A stretch of DNA of 64,000 bases from Roseivirga sp. Its GTDB lineage: Bacteria > Bacteroidota > Bacteroidia > Cytophagales > Cyclobacteriaceae. Each line of letters begins with the position of its first letter. Positions within the stretch are counted from its first letter, which is position 1. The notes beneath the pieces were generated by a model. It was given only the letters and a program-made list of their open reading frames with translations, was not told the origin of the DNA and searched no databases. The DNA lies in the NCBI GenBank assembly GCA_029262895.1, contig JAJCYM010000094.1, forward strand, positions 1 to 64,000. Reading direction: 5' to 3'. Below are positions 27,835 through 37,689 of this stretch, one piece after another. A program made the translations under genes and the position numbers.

Positions 27835-30800
27835 ATGCTAAAACTAAAGTCGGTTTTCCTATCCGTTTTGTGCCTTGTTCTACTCAATGAAACAGAGGCG
27901 CAGGTAACTAAAAAAGTATCTAACCCCAAATTTGATGCGTTCCAGTTTCGTAATGTCGGCCCATTCAGAGGCGGCCGGGTTACGGCAGTTGAAGGTATTC
28001 CTTCCAGGGCCAGCACATTTTATATGGGTGCCACTGGGGGTGGAGTATGGAAAACTGATGATTATGGGATAACCTGGAGGAATGTTTCGGATGGTTATTT
28101 TCCAACACCGTCAATAGGTGCCATTTCCGTATCTCTTACAAACCCCGATATAGTTTATGTGGGTACAGGTTCTGACGGTATGCGGTCCAACGTGATTACG
28201 GGAAGAGGTGTGTTCAAATCTACCAATGCTGGAAAGAAATGGGAATTCATAGGACTTAGAGAGACAGGGCATATTGGTGCAGTAGAAGTCCATCCGACTG
28301 ATCCAAATATTGTTTTTGTAGCCGCAATTGGTCAGGCTTTTGGTACAAATGAAGAACGAGGCATTTTCAGAACAAAGGATGGAGGAAAGAACTGGGAAAA
28401 GGTGTTGTATCATTCTGATTCAATCGGTTTTTCGGATTTAGAATTTGCACCCGATGATCCCAATACAATTTATGCCGGATCATGGAGAGGTGAGAGAAAG
28501 CCATGGACCATTATTAGTGGTTCCAAGGAAGGTGGGGTATACAAGTCCACCGATGGAGGGAATACCTGGAATCAGATGACCAATGGCCTGCCAACTAACT
28601 ACATCGGGAAAATTGACTTTGCCGTGTCCGCAGATGATCCAAACCGGGTGTATGCGAATATTGAAGCCTCTGATGGACAAGGTGGGCTGTATAGGTCAAA
28701 TGATAGAGGAGTAAATTGGGAGTTTGTGAGTAACAATTCAAATCTGACCAACAGACCATTCTATTACACCAACATTACCGCAAATCCACAAAATGCGGAT
28801 GTGGTTTTCAATAATGCATTGCGCTTTCAACGGTCAGATGATGGTGGCAAGAACTGGAAAGGGATGAGAACTCCTCACGGTGATAACCATGATTTATGGA
28901 TTAATCCTAATGACACAAGTATCTGGGTTCAGGCCAATGACGGTGGTGCCAATGTAACCTTGAATTACGGCAAATCATGGTCTACACAATCCAACCAACC
29001 TACGTCAGAATTGTATCAGGTGGAAGTAGATGATCAGGAACCATATTGGTTATATGCTGGTCAACAGGACAATTCTACAATGGCTGTTCCGAGTCTGCCA
29101 ACTGGTGGTGCGAGAAACCCTTTATTCGGAGTAGGTGGCTGCGAAACCGGGCCAGCAGTACCCAAACCAGGGAATCATAATATAGTTTACTCCAACTGCA
29201 AAGGCCGCTTTGGCACCTTTGATAAGAGAACCGGGCAGGAACAGCAGTACTATGTGGGTGCCACAAACATTTATGGGCACAACCCCAAGAATTTGAAGTT
29301 CAGATTTCAACGAGTAGCTCCAATACACGTTTCCCCTCACAATCCTGATGTGGTATATCATACCTCTCAATATGTCCATAAAACCGTGGATAACGGAGAG
29401 ACTTGGGAAATTATTTCTCCGGACTTAACTGCTTTTGAATCTACCAAGCAAATGACCTCCGGTTCACCGATTACACGTGATGTGACGGGAGAGGAGTACT
29501 ATAGCACACTATATGCCATACAGGAATCAAAAATTAAAGCAGGCCTTATTTGGGTAGGTGCCAATGACGGCCCCATTCATGTGACGAAAAATGGAGGACA
29601 AAGCTGGGACGATGTGACTCCTGATATGCCAAAGGGAGGAAGAGTTGATGGTGTTGAACCTTCTTCACACAATGAAGCCAAAGCTTATGCTGCCATTTTA
29701 AGGTACCAATTGGGAGACTTTAAGCCCTATATCTATAAAACAACAGATTATGGACAAAGCTGGACTTTATTGACGGATGGTACCAACGGAATTCCTGCAG
29801 ACTTTCCAACCAGAGTAGTCAGAGAAGATCCGATGAAAGAAGGTGTGCTGTATGCCGGAACAGAGTTCGGTCTGTTTGTGTCCTTAAATGACGGGGTATC
29901 CTGGGAGCCATTTAATCAAAACTTGCCAGTTACACCGATTACAGATATCAAAGTGCACCAAAATGATCTGGTCCTTTCAACCATGGGCAGAGGTTTTTGG
30001 ATACTGGACAACATTACGGCACTGCATAATATGCAGCAGGCCAGCAACTCAGATATCTATCTGTTTAAGCCACAGGACATAGACAGATATAGGTTTTTCT
30101 CCTTTGGCGGAAGAGGTGCAGGCGGCCCTCAATTCCCAAATCCTTCAGTAACAATTGATTATTATGTTGGAGACATTAAAGGCGATATACAGCTTGATAT
30201 TCTGAATGCTCAAGGTATTGTTGTTAAGTCATTCAAATCTGGCAGAGTGGAGCCATTTGACCCTAGTACAGTAGATATGTCTACCGGTTTTATATCTTCA
30301 CCGCCCCCTTCATCTGGCTTAAGGAACAAGAAAGGGTTAAATCGTTTTTCCTGGAATATGCGCCATTATGGGGGATGGAATAAAGACCCTAACCGTGCCT
30401 ATCGTGGCAACGGACCAATGGTAGCCCCTGGAGATTTCTCCGTTCGCCTTTCCGTGGGTGATAAGGTACTTACAGATCAATTCACCATCAATCCTGACCC
30501 TAGGAATACGTTAGCAAGTATGGAGGATATGGTAGAGCAGGAGAAGTTTCTGATTGACATGCGAACCTTCACCGATGAAGTGGAGAAGTTGGTAGCTCAA
30601 ATTGCTCAGGAAAGGAAGGATTTGGATAATTCACTCGACCCGGAAAAGGTGAATAGAAGATTACAAAGAAAAAAAGATGCCTTAGACAATGTTTATTATC
30701 AGCTGGTCACCTCTCCAGGAACCTATATGAAGCCGATGTTGCAGGCACAAACCAGGTATTTGAATTCAATGCTGGGAAGAGCGGATCAGAAGCCGGGTAA

Positions 30801-30876
30801 AGATGCCTATGAAAGACTTGCCGAGCTAAAAGCTACCTTGGAAAGCATTAAAACACAGCATAGCGAACTGAAATAG
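27835..30876 (+). CDS. Sortilin/Vps10-like Asp-box propeller protein 3
   Basis: About 1013 residues from the ATG at 27835, which gives a signal peptide (MLKLKSVFLSVLCLVLLNETEAQ); an earlier in-frame ATG at 27793 adds a non-signal stretch. Asp boxes include TDDYGITW, STNAGKKW, TKDGGKNW, STDGGNTW and SNDRGVNW. The C-terminal 180 residues are helical and proline-rich at the junction. It resembles the 6906 protein most closely. The carrier gene follows 16 bp later, so this is probably the extracellular member of a transport operon. No catalytic residues are evident. Confidence 0.88.
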   Translation: MLKLKSVFLSVLCLVLLNETEAQVTKKVSNPKFDAFQFRNVGPFRGGRVTAVEGIPSRASTFYMGATGGGVWKTDDYGITWRNVSDGYFPTPSIGAISVSLTNPDIVYVGTGSDGMRSNVITGRGVFKSTNAGKKWEFIGLRETGHIGAVEVHPTDPNIVFVAAIGQAFGTNEERGIFRTKDGGKNWEKVLYHSDSIGFSDLEFAPDDPNTIYAGSWRGERKPWTIISGSKEGGVYKSTDGGNTWNQMTNGLPTNYIGKIDFAVSADDPNRVYANIEASDGQGGLYRSNDRGVNWEFVSNNSNLTNRPFYYTNITANPQNADVVFNNALRFQRSDDGGKNWKGMRTPHGDNHDLWINPNDTSIWVQANDGGANVTLNYGKSWSTQSNQPTSELYQVEVDDQEPYWLYAGQQDNSTMAVPSLPTGGARNPLFGVGGCETGPAVPKPGNHNIVYSNCKGRFGTFDKRTGQEQQYYVGATNIYGHNPKNLKFRFQRVAPIHVSPHNPDVVYHTSQYVHKTVDNGETWEIISPDLTAFESTKQMTSGSPITRDVTGEEYYSTLYAIQESKIKAGLIWVGANDGPIHVTKNGGQSWDDVTPDMPKGGRVDGVEPSSHNEAKAYAAILRYQLGDFKPYIYKTTDYGQSWTLLTDGTNGIPADFPTRVVREDPMKEGVLYAGTEFGLFVSLNDGVSWEPFNQNLPVTPITDIKVHQNDLVLSTMGRGFWILDNITALHNMQQASNSDIYLFKPQDIDRYRFFSFGGRGAGGPQFPNPSVTIDYYVGDIKGDIQLDILNAQGIVVKSFKSGRVEPFDPSTVDMSTGFISSPPPSSGLRNKKGLNRFSWNMRHYGGWNKDPNRAYRGNGPMVAPGDFSVRLSVGDKVLTDQFTINPDPRNTLASMEDMVEQEKFLIDMRTFTDEVEKLVAQIAQERKDLDNSLDPEKVNRRLQRKKDALDNVYYQLVTSPGTYMKPMLQAQTRYLNSMLGRADQKPGKDAYERLAELKATLESIKTQHSELK

Positions 30877-30892
30877 GGCAGAGGACACTCAT

Positions 30893-32308
30893 TTGAATTC
30901 AATCAAATCCGGCAAAGTAGGGAAGAAGTGGTATGACTTTATACCACATCCTGTGGTCATGCTGTTCGGCATCATCATTTTCACAGCCATACTCAGCCAT
31001 TTGTTGCCGGCAGGCTCGTATGAAAGGGAATTGGTAGATGGTCGTCAGCGGGTTATTCCGGGATCTTATCATACGATTGAGCCTACACCTCTTAGCTTTC
31101 TGGATATGTTCCGCTCCATTCCCGGAGGCTTCCAATCAGCAATTTCTATAATTTTTGTAGTGCTGGCGAGTGGAATCATGTTTGGCATTTTGGAAAAATC
31201 CGGAATGATCGAAAACGCTGTTGGCACTTTTGTAAAAAAACTCGGTCATGATCGCAGAATGCTGATTGTAGTGATTATGACTTTTCTTTTTGGCTTCTTG
31301 GGGGTGTTTGTAGGCTATGAAAATAACATAGCGATGGTGCCCATCGCGGCCATCACCAGTCTGGCCTTGGGTGGAGATTTAATGCTCGCGGCAGGAATTG
31401 CGGTGGGCGGCATTACGGTGGGTTTTGGGCTTTCTCCTGTGAATCCATATACTGTTGGTACCGGCCACACCATTGCCGAAATGCCTATGTTTTCGGGATG
31501 GGAGTTGAGGACGCTGCTGTGCACAATGGGCCTTGGTGTATTGGCTTTCTTTAATGTCAGGTACTTCAAGCGAATACTTAAAAACCCAAAAAGAAGTATG
31601 TCTTTGGGGATAGAAACCAAAGGTTTTGATTTATCAAAAGACCTCAAGTCATATTCAATGTCTGCCAATAATTACCTACTGTTGGGAATTTTTGTATTTG
31701 GCATTGTAGCCATGCTCTATGGCATATTTACCTTCGATTGGTACATCGATGAAATTTCCTCCATCTTCCTAATGATTTCTATTGCGGCAGGATTGGCTGC
31801 GAGAATGGGCGGACGAGAGATTGCAGAAACTGCCTTGAAATCGGTGGCCGTAGTGGCCCCCGGTGCCTTTATGGTGGGTTTCGCTACTTCAATCAAAGTG
31901 GCTATGGAAATGGGTAATATCTCGGATACCATAGCCTTTGAGCTTTCGGAGGTGCTTTCCACATTGCCCACCTACGCTTCCGCAGTGTCAATGTCGTTTG
32001 CGCAGTGCGGCATTAACCTGATGATTCCTTCCGGTAGTGGCCAGGCTCTGGCTACCTTACCCATTATGATTCCATTGGGTGAAGTGCTAGGCCTTACCAG
32101 GCAGACTACAATTTTAGCGTTTCAAATTGGAGATGGAGTCACCAATTTATTCAACCCCACATTGGGCGGCCTAATTGCTATGTTGGCCATGTGTCGAATA
32201 CCTTTTGATAGGTGGCTACGATTTATATTTCCTATTATCGGAATACTCCTGATCATTTCATGGATTGTACTGCTATTCAGCGTATACATCGATTGGGGAC
32301 CAGTATAA
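30893..32308 (+). CDS. YfcC-type (C4-dicarboxylate/basic amino acid-like) carrier
   Basis: 471 residues and about 12 membrane helices. The start (KKWYDFIPHPVVMLFGIIIF) and VFVGYENNIAMVPIAA, FGLSPVNPYTVGTGH and NLMIPSGSGQALATLPIM fit the YfcC/DcuC superfamily of secondary carriers for amino or dicarboxylic acids. The start is TTG, 16 bp after the propeller gene. The M20 deacylase gene follows at 17 bp. The group suggests uptake of an acylated amino acid or peptide and its hydrolysis inside the cell. Confidence 0.85.
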   Translation: MNSIKSGKVGKKWYDFIPHPVVMLFGIIIFTAILSHLLPAGSYERELVDGRQRVIPGSYHTIEPTPLSFLDMFRSIPGGFQSAISIIFVVLASGIMFGILEKSGMIENAVGTFVKKLGHDRRMLIVVIMTFLFGFLGVFVGYENNIAMVPIAAITSLALGGDLMLAAGIAVGGITVGFGLSPVNPYTVGTGHTIAEMPMFSGWELRTLLCTMGLGVLAFFNVRYFKRILKNPKRSMSLGIETKGFDLSKDLKSYSMSANNYLLLGIFVFGIVAMLYGIFTFDWYIDEISSIFLMISIAAGLAARMGGREIAETALKSVAVVAPGAFMVGFATSIKVAMEMGNISDTIAFELSEVLSTLPTYASAVSMSFAQCGINLMIPSGSGQALATLPIMIPLGEVLGLTRQTTILAFQIGDGVTNLFNPTLGGLIAMLAMCRIPFDRWLRFIFPIIGILLIISWIVLLFSVYIDWGPV

Positions 32309-32325
32309 TCTAAATCAAAAATTTA

Positions 32326-33486
32326 ATGCAAAGCACAACCGTAGAAGATGTATTAGCGAAGTTGGTTTCATTTCCTGTTTTGGGTGGTGAAAGTAATCTA
32401 TCCATTATGGAATACATCAAATCTTACCTAACGGAATTCGGAGTTGAGTATCAATTGGTACCGAATGAGGAAGGCACAAAGACATCCCTGCATTGTCGTA
32501 TTGGACCGGATGTTGATGGAGGTGTGATTCTATCAGGTCATACGGATGTGGTGCCAGTCAAAGGACAACCTTGGAGCACCGACCCCTTCAAGCTTACAGA
32601 CATAGGAGATGATAAACTCTATGCCAGAGGCTCTTGCGACATGAAAGGCTTTGTGGCCTGCTGCCTTGCTGCTTTGCCAGAAATGGTAAAAGCAGACTTG
32701 AAGAAACCAATCTACTTCGCCTTCTCCTATGATGAAGAGGTTGGCTGTCTTGCAGCCCCTGAATTGGCGGCTGCCATTAACAGTCACTATATTGAAAAAC
32801 CCCAACACGCGATCATCGGAGAGCCCACCATGATGGAACCCGTCATTGGGCAAAAAGGGATATGCATCTTTCAAACCACTGTGTCTGGTTCTGAAGGCCA
32901 TAGTAGTCGCATTAAACAGGAAGTAAGTGCCATTCATGAGTCAATGAGACTTATTCTTTGGCTAGAGAATAAGATGAATACGCTGATTGATGAGGGCAAG
33001 ATTGACGATCGTTTTACGCCCAATCACACCTCCATTCATATAGGGAAGATAGCAGGTGGTATTGCACCCAATGTTATTGCTCAGGAATGCACCTTCTTTT
33101 GGGACGTCAGAACAATTCCCGGAGATACTCCAGAGGGCATCTTTGAGGAATTTGGGACCTATTGTCGGGAGCGAGAAGTTGAGCTAAGAAAGATATTTCC
33201 AGATTTTAAAATAGCTACTAAGGCGGACCATCCAGCTGTGCCCGGACTCGACACTTCAGAAGATCAATCTGTTGTAGCCCTGATTAGAGCGCTTGCCCAA
33301 AAAGATCAGCTAAGTGCAGTGTCTTACGCTGCTGAAGCAGGCCAATTTGCCGATGAGGGCTTTGAAGCCGTGATTTGCGGACCAGGTGATATTGCACAGG
33401 CGCATCGGGCTGATGAATTTATTCACAAGGAACAGCTTAAGTTAGGAGTCGAATTTATGCACCGATTGATACGAAAACTTTCTTGA
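32326..33486 (+). CDS. ArgE/DapE-type M20 deacylase (acetylornithine deacetylase-like)
   Basis: 386 residues, a full-length M20 zinc hydrolase. H72 and D74 in SGHTDVVPV, bridging D105 in RGSCDMKG, and E137/E138 in SYDEEVG form the two-metal site; GEPTMMEPVIGQKG starts the lid domain and a late His lies in AHRADEF. The closest class is acetylornithine deacetylase. In this operon, beside a carrier and no other arginine gene, it may instead release amino acids from imported N-acyl compounds. Confidence 0.85.
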   Translation: MQSTTVEDVLAKLVSFPVLGGESNLSIMEYIKSYLTEFGVEYQLVPNEEGTKTSLHCRIGPDVDGGVILSGHTDVVPVKGQPWSTDPFKLTDIGDDKLYARGSCDMKGFVACCLAALPEMVKADLKKPIYFAFSYDEEVGCLAAPELAAAINSHYIEKPQHAIIGEPTMMEPVIGQKGICIFQTTVSGSEGHSSRIKQEVSAIHESMRLILWLENKMNTLIDEGKIDDRFTPNHTSIHIGKIAGGIAPNVIAQECTFFWDVRTIPGDTPEGIFEEFGTYCREREVELRKIFPDFKIATKADHPAVPGLDTSEDQSVVALIRALAQKDQLSAVSYAAEAGQFADEGFEAVICGPGDIAQAHRADEFIHKEQLKLGVEFMHRLIRKLS

Positions 33487-33513
33487 TTAAAGCTTTTCCT
33501 CCATTCCGAAACC

Positions 33514-34206
33514 GTGGATAACGCAGCTAACACATTTGATATTTCGACATTGCTGGATCAAATTCATCCGGTGATTGATTACGACTGGTCGACTGAACCA
33601 TTTGTTAGAATGGATTTGACCGATCAAAATGAGGGGCTGGGTCAAATTGATCTGAACGATGAAGAGTCGTTTACCAATTTTATTTTTGATCAACTAAAAA
33701 CTGCGAATGTGCCGTTTGGTGTTGGGGGCTATGCCGAAAAGCGATCGATCTATTCACGTAGTGGAAAGCTCTTTGACTATGAAAAGGAAGAACCTCGAAC
33801 GATTCATTTGGGTATTGATATTTGGGGTGAGGCGGGTACTCCTGTCTATACTCCCTTAGAGGGAGAGGTTCATAGTTTTGCCAATAATGAGGTACATGCT
33901 GATTATGGCCCGGTTATCATCTTGAAACATGAGTTTAAGGGAAAGGTTTTTCACACCTTGTACGGTCACCAAAGTCAGTCAAGCCTGGAAGGATTATATG
34001 AGGGAAAGCCCATTAAAAAGGGCGAACAAATAAGTGCCTTTGGAGTATATGCCGAGAACTTTCATTGGCCCCCACATCTCCACTTTCAATTGATATTGGA
34101 TATGAAAGGCTTAAAGGGGGATTATCCTGGAGTTTGTAAGGAATCTGAAAAGGGCTTTTATTTAAGCAATTGTCCTGATCCCTCAATTCTCCTTGGATTG
34201 GTTTAG
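33514..34206 (+). CDS. M23-like metallopeptidase-fold protein without signal peptide
   Basis: 230 residues from a GTG start 27 bp after the deacylase gene. The LytM/M23 metal site is complete: H98 and D102 in HLGIDIW, H152 in YGHQ, and H188/H190 in PPHLHFQ. M23 enzymes normally cut peptidoglycan outside the cytoplasm, but no signal peptide, lipobox or membrane helix is visible. The protein may be cytosolic, possibly acting on imported muropeptides or serving as a non-peptidoglycan hydrolase. It is probably the last gene of the 27835 operon. Confidence 0.8.
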   Translation: MDNAANTFDISTLLDQIHPVIDYDWSTEPFVRMDLTDQNEGLGQIDLNDEESFTNFIFDQLKTANVPFGVGGYAEKRSIYSRSGKLFDYEKEEPRTIHLGIDIWGEAGTPVYTPLEGEVHSFANNEVHADYGPVIILKHEFKGKVFHTLYGHQSQSSLEGLYEGKPIKKGEQISAFGVYAENFHWPPHLHFQLILDMKGLKGDYPGVCKESEKGFYLSNCPDPSILLGLV

Positions 34207-34223
34207 TCTTTTGACCCTGATTA

Positions 34224-34255
34224 TTTAAAAGCATAGCTGAATATTACTATCTTAG
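34224..34255 (+). promoter_or_regulatory. Possible promoter of the tandem membrane-protein cluster
   Basis: TTTA, a 20-base spacer and TATCTTAG (34248-34255), each one base from the TTTG/TAnnTTTG consensus. The leader to the ATG at 34284 would be about 25 bases. Confidence 0.35.
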
Positions 34256-34283
34256 GTATTGTCTTCAACCGATAACTAAGAAC

Positions 34284-35357
34284 ATGTCTAACCTTCCAGT
34301 TCTCGATTTAACTGTATCCTTATTCTTTTTCCTTTTCCTCTTTAGTCTATTCTTGGTTGCAATACTTGAAATGATAAACACCTTTTTCAATAGAAGAGCT
34401 AATGCACTTAGAACTGCGATAAACCAAGTCTTTAGAGATCCTGACAATGAAGATTACGCTGAACTGATTTGTCATCACCCACTGATTTGGTTTGGCAATA
34501 CGGGGAAACGCCAATTTCCTTCCTATATCTCTGCATCAAATTTTTCGCGAGCCTTAATCGATGTTATTTCGTTTCCAGAAACATACATTGAGAAAAAGAA
34601 AAACCCAGAAGAAATAACTTCTGACGTTCCTCATTTTAATATTCCCTCCAACCCCATGGATTCATTCAGGGATGGCTTAGCAAGAATGAAGGATAGTCAC
34701 CTCAGAAGACTTTTATACTCATTATCCGCTTCTGCTTCTTCTCAGGAGGAATTATCTAATTATTTGAGGCTTTGGTATCATGACTATATGGGGAAAGTTT
34801 CAGGTGGGTTTAAAAGGAGCACAAGGAAATTGTTGTTCGCAATCTCAACTTTCCTCGTTGTTTTTTTTTACGTGGATTTTTTTCATCTAGTAATTGAGCA
34901 TCACGAGGCTAATTTCTGGGGGGTAAAGGATTTCAATTATAAATTATTCGAATCTTCAATAAAGGAAGCTAGAATTAGTGTAGATAGTATGAAAAGAGAA
35001 CAACAACCCCAGGACCCTACAGCTTTGAATGCTATAGAGGGAGAACTGGTCACGAATCTCGATTCAATGATTGGACAGTTCAAAACTCAGTTTTTTATTA
35101 ACTATAGGGTTAATAATGAGGTAGCAGACGAAATTTTAAAACAAGGACTTCCTATCGGTTGGCATATTGGTAAAGAAAAATTGAATTGGAATCACAACGC
35201 GAGTATAGCACGGAATATTTGGGTTTTTCTAATGAGTATTTCTGGACTCATAGTTTCTATATTGGGCATTACCCAAGGAGCGACTTATCTCTTTGAGTCC
35301 CTAAACTATTTTGTAAATATGAGAAGCGGAGAGCGAAGGCCTCCTGTGCCGATATAA
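34284..35357 (+). CDS. Three-helix membrane protein, tandem paralogue A, unknown function
   Basis: 357 residues. Membrane helices lie near 10-30, 187-206 (FFYVDFFHLVIE at the end) and 312-335, separated by soluble regions of about 150 and 100 residues. Conserved points shared with the next gene are LPVLD at the start, a P-S-Y-I-S motif near 90, YVDFFHL after helix 2, LPxGW before helix 3, and GA...LN.xVN.RS at the end. The C-terminal block recalls the GAPFWFD-x-LNKLVNLR signature of uncharacterised bacterial membrane proteins. The family function is unknown. The two genes are 32 bp apart. Confidence 0.72.
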   Translation: MSNLPVLDLTVSLFFFLFLFSLFLVAILEMINTFFNRRANALRTAINQVFRDPDNEDYAELICHHPLIWFGNTGKRQFPSYISASNFSRALIDVISFPETYIEKKKNPEEITSDVPHFNIPSNPMDSFRDGLARMKDSHLRRLLYSLSASASSQEELSNYLRLWYHDYMGKVSGGFKRSTRKLLFAISTFLVVFFYVDFFHLVIEHHEANFWGVKDFNYKLFESSIKEARISVDSMKREQQPQDPTALNAIEGELVTNLDSMIGQFKTQFFINYRVNNEVADEILKQGLPIGWHIGKEKLNWNHNASIARNIWVFLMSISGLIVSILGITQGATYLFESLNYFVNMRSGERRPPVPI

Positions 35358-35389
35358 ACTATCTTCTAATATCAAGTTCTACTAGTATT

Positions 35390-36481
35390 ATGTTCGACCT
35401 TCCAGTTCTCGATTTTACCATCTCGATTGTTTTTGTCTTTTTTCTCTTTAGTCTCTTTGCTGCTGCTTTACTGGAACTGGTAAATACCGTTCGAAAACGC
35501 AGGGCTCGAATTCTGCGAGATGCCCTTGACAAGGTCATGAATGATCCGCAGAACAAGAACTTTGCAGAGCTGATTTACAATCACCCAATCATTGAAGCCA
35601 GTCGCAAAGACCCTGATAGCCTGCCCTCATACATCTCAGCAGAGAATTTCGCCACGGCTTTAATTGCTGTGATCACAGAACAAGGGAGACAGGTGAAAAT
35701 CGGGATGAATGTCACAAACACAGCGCAGGAAGTTAAGTCAGATACAACCCCTCCCGGAACCCCAATAGAGCAGTTCAGGGCAGGACTAAAAACCCTGGAG
35801 CCCAGTAGTTTTCAGCAACTGATGGTTTCCTTAAGTCAGTTTGTAAATGACCTTGGACAACTCGAAAAGAAGCTGATAACCTGGTATAATGGTTATATGG
35901 ACCGGGTTTCTGGTTGGTTTAAAAGAAAGTCCCATAAGATACTGATGCTACTCTCAGCAGTAGTTGTCATTGGATGTTATGTAGACTTTTTTCACCTAGC
36001 CAGTGAATTTTGGAATAACGATAAGCTCAGAACTCAAATAGTGCAATCGGCAGTTGCAACTGTTGAAAATGGCCAAAAACCCAATGACCCCACACAATTG
36101 AATAACATACAAGGACAGCAGGTGACCAATATAGATAGCCTCAAAAGTGAAATAAGAAATAGATACAATGCTGCGGAAGAAGTTTATGATGATATAATGA
36201 AAAAGAATTTACCAGTGGGCTGGAAAGTAGCTGGGAAAAAATGGTGTTGGGATGATGGCTGCCTTTATACCTGGGAGAGCAAGAATGGTTTTTTCGGTGA
36301 ACTATGGAATAAGATCAAACTCTTCTTCAATCACATTGGTGGGGTAATCCTGAATTTATTGGCATTGTTAATTTCCATATTGGCCATTTCCAGAGGAGCT
36401 CCATTTTGGTTTGATACACTAAACAAACTGGTGAATTTGAGAAGTAGTGGAAAGAAACCACAAGTAGCTCCGGAAAAATAA
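35390..36481 (+). CDS. Three-helix membrane protein, tandem paralogue B, unknown function
   Basis: 363 residues with the same plan as its upstream neighbour: helix 1 near 10-30, helix 2 near 180-200 (GCYVDFFHLA), helix 3 near 315-340, then RGAPFWFDTLNKLVNLRSS. The two copies share even nucleotide sequence at their starts (CTTCCAGTTCTCGATTT) but differ widely in the segment between helices 2 and 3. This one has extra cysteines and tryptophans there (KKWCWDDGCLY). This suggests an old tandem duplication with divergence of the exposed region. The amidohydrolase gene follows 22 bp later. Confidence 0.74.
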   Translation: MFDLPVLDFTISIVFVFFLFSLFAAALLELVNTVRKRRARILRDALDKVMNDPQNKNFAELIYNHPIIEASRKDPDSLPSYISAENFATALIAVITEQGRQVKIGMNVTNTAQEVKSDTTPPGTPIEQFRAGLKTLEPSSFQQLMVSLSQFVNDLGQLEKKLITWYNGYMDRVSGWFKRKSHKILMLLSAVVVIGCYVDFFHLASEFWNNDKLRTQIVQSAVATVENGQKPNDPTQLNNIQGQQVTNIDSLKSEIRNRYNAAEEVYDDIMKKNLPVGWKVAGKKWCWDDGCLYTWESKNGFFGELWNKIKLFFNHIGGVILNLLALLISILAISRGAPFWFDTLNKLVNLRSSGKKPQVAPEK

Positions 36482-36503
36482 TCAACCTGAAACCGAAATC
36501 ATT

Positions 36504-37640
36504 ATGTACCTATATAATGCCCATACACACATCTTTACCACTAAGTGCATACCAGAGAATTTTCTTGGTAAAGGGTTGATCAGAATCATCTCAATCCCGC
36601 TTATCAATAAACTTATGCTCAAATTGCTACGGCAGATATTGCCAAGTGAGAGCGACTTCCTTTCTAAGTATGCCAACTTTCTTGCTATTGGTAGCAATAA
36701 AAACCAAGATGCAGTATATCAGGACTTAGTGAACAGCTATGATGACGCCTGTAGGTTTGTGGTACTTACCTTGGACATGGATCATATGGGTGCAGGAAGA
36801 GCAGAAGTCAATTATAACACGCAGCTCTATGAAGTGCTTCAGTTGAAGCTAAAGTACATGCAGCAAATGCTGCCTTTTGTAAGTGTGGACCCCAGAAGGG
36901 GCAATGCTCAGGAATTGCTGAATTTAGTAAAGCTATATATTGAAGAATACGGTTTTACAGGAATTAAACTCTACCCAGCCCTTGGCTTTTATCCTTTTGA
37001 CCCAAATCTCGACTTGGTGCATCAATATGCAGAGGCCAATGAAATTCCTCTAATGACACACTGCACAAAGGCTGGAGTTTATTATAAAGGTGACACGCTA
37101 AGTGAGCAGCAAATTTGGCCGAAGAACCTTGATGGTGTACAACTTCCTGAGAACGATCATAGCGACTCGACCCATATGAAGAATAGGGATTTCAAGAATT
37201 TCTTCACTGACCCAGATAACTATCGTCAGGTGCTTTCTAAGTATCCCAAGCTAAAAATCTGCATAGCTCATTATGGGGGCAGTACTGAGATAGAAAGGTT
37301 CTTAGGGAGGGGAAAAAAGAAAAAACAAATCAATGAACTGGGCAATTTTTACAAGAAGACCCGGGACCTTTTGGAGGACACCAATTTTCCCAATGTATAT
37401 ACAGACGTTTCCTATACATTGGCAGCAAACAGCATTTTTCCCGAGCTTATTGCCGATATTCAAAATCCAGTCTTAAGAGATAATATCCTATTTGGTACAG
37501 ACTACTTTATGACAATTATTGAGAAGAATGAAAGGCAATTGGTTTCGGATTTCAGAGCGGCTATTGACCCCAAAGATTTCTCCCAAATCGCAAATACCAA
37601 TGTAAAGAGTTACCTGAATTCTACCTTTTTCAAAGCATAG
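36504..37640 (+). CDS. Amidohydrolase-family (PF04909-like) metal-dependent hydrolase
   Basis: 378 residues with a TIM-barrel amidohydrolase pattern: H7 and H9 in NAHTHIF, a histidine in IPLMTHCT, another in CIAHYGG and an aspartate in LFGTDYF. It is cytoplasmic. The substrate is unknown; the family includes decarboxylases and lactone hydrolases. Close spacing (22 bp) to the tandem membrane proteins suggests a shared function, but nothing in the sequence shows what it is. Confidence 0.78.
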   Translation: MYLYNAHTHIFTTKCIPENFLGKGLIRIISIPLINKLMLKLLRQILPSESDFLSKYANFLAIGSNKNQDAVYQDLVNSYDDACRFVVLTLDMDHMGAGRAEVNYNTQLYEVLQLKLKYMQQMLPFVSVDPRRGNAQELLNLVKLYIEEYGFTGIKLYPALGFYPFDPNLDLVHQYAEANEIPLMTHCTKAGVYYKGDTLSEQQIWPKNLDGVQLPENDHSDSTHMKNRDFKNFFTDPDNYRQVLSKYPKLKICIAHYGGSTEIERFLGRGKKKKQINELGNFYKKTRDLLEDTNFPNVYTDVSYTLAANSIFPELIADIQNPVLRDNILFGTDYFMTIIEKNERQLVSDFRAAIDPKDFSQIANTNVKSYLNSTFFKA

Positions 37641-37689
37641 AAGAATCCTAATCAATTCCTTTCCGTTCTAACTAAGAATTGAAATTCCT

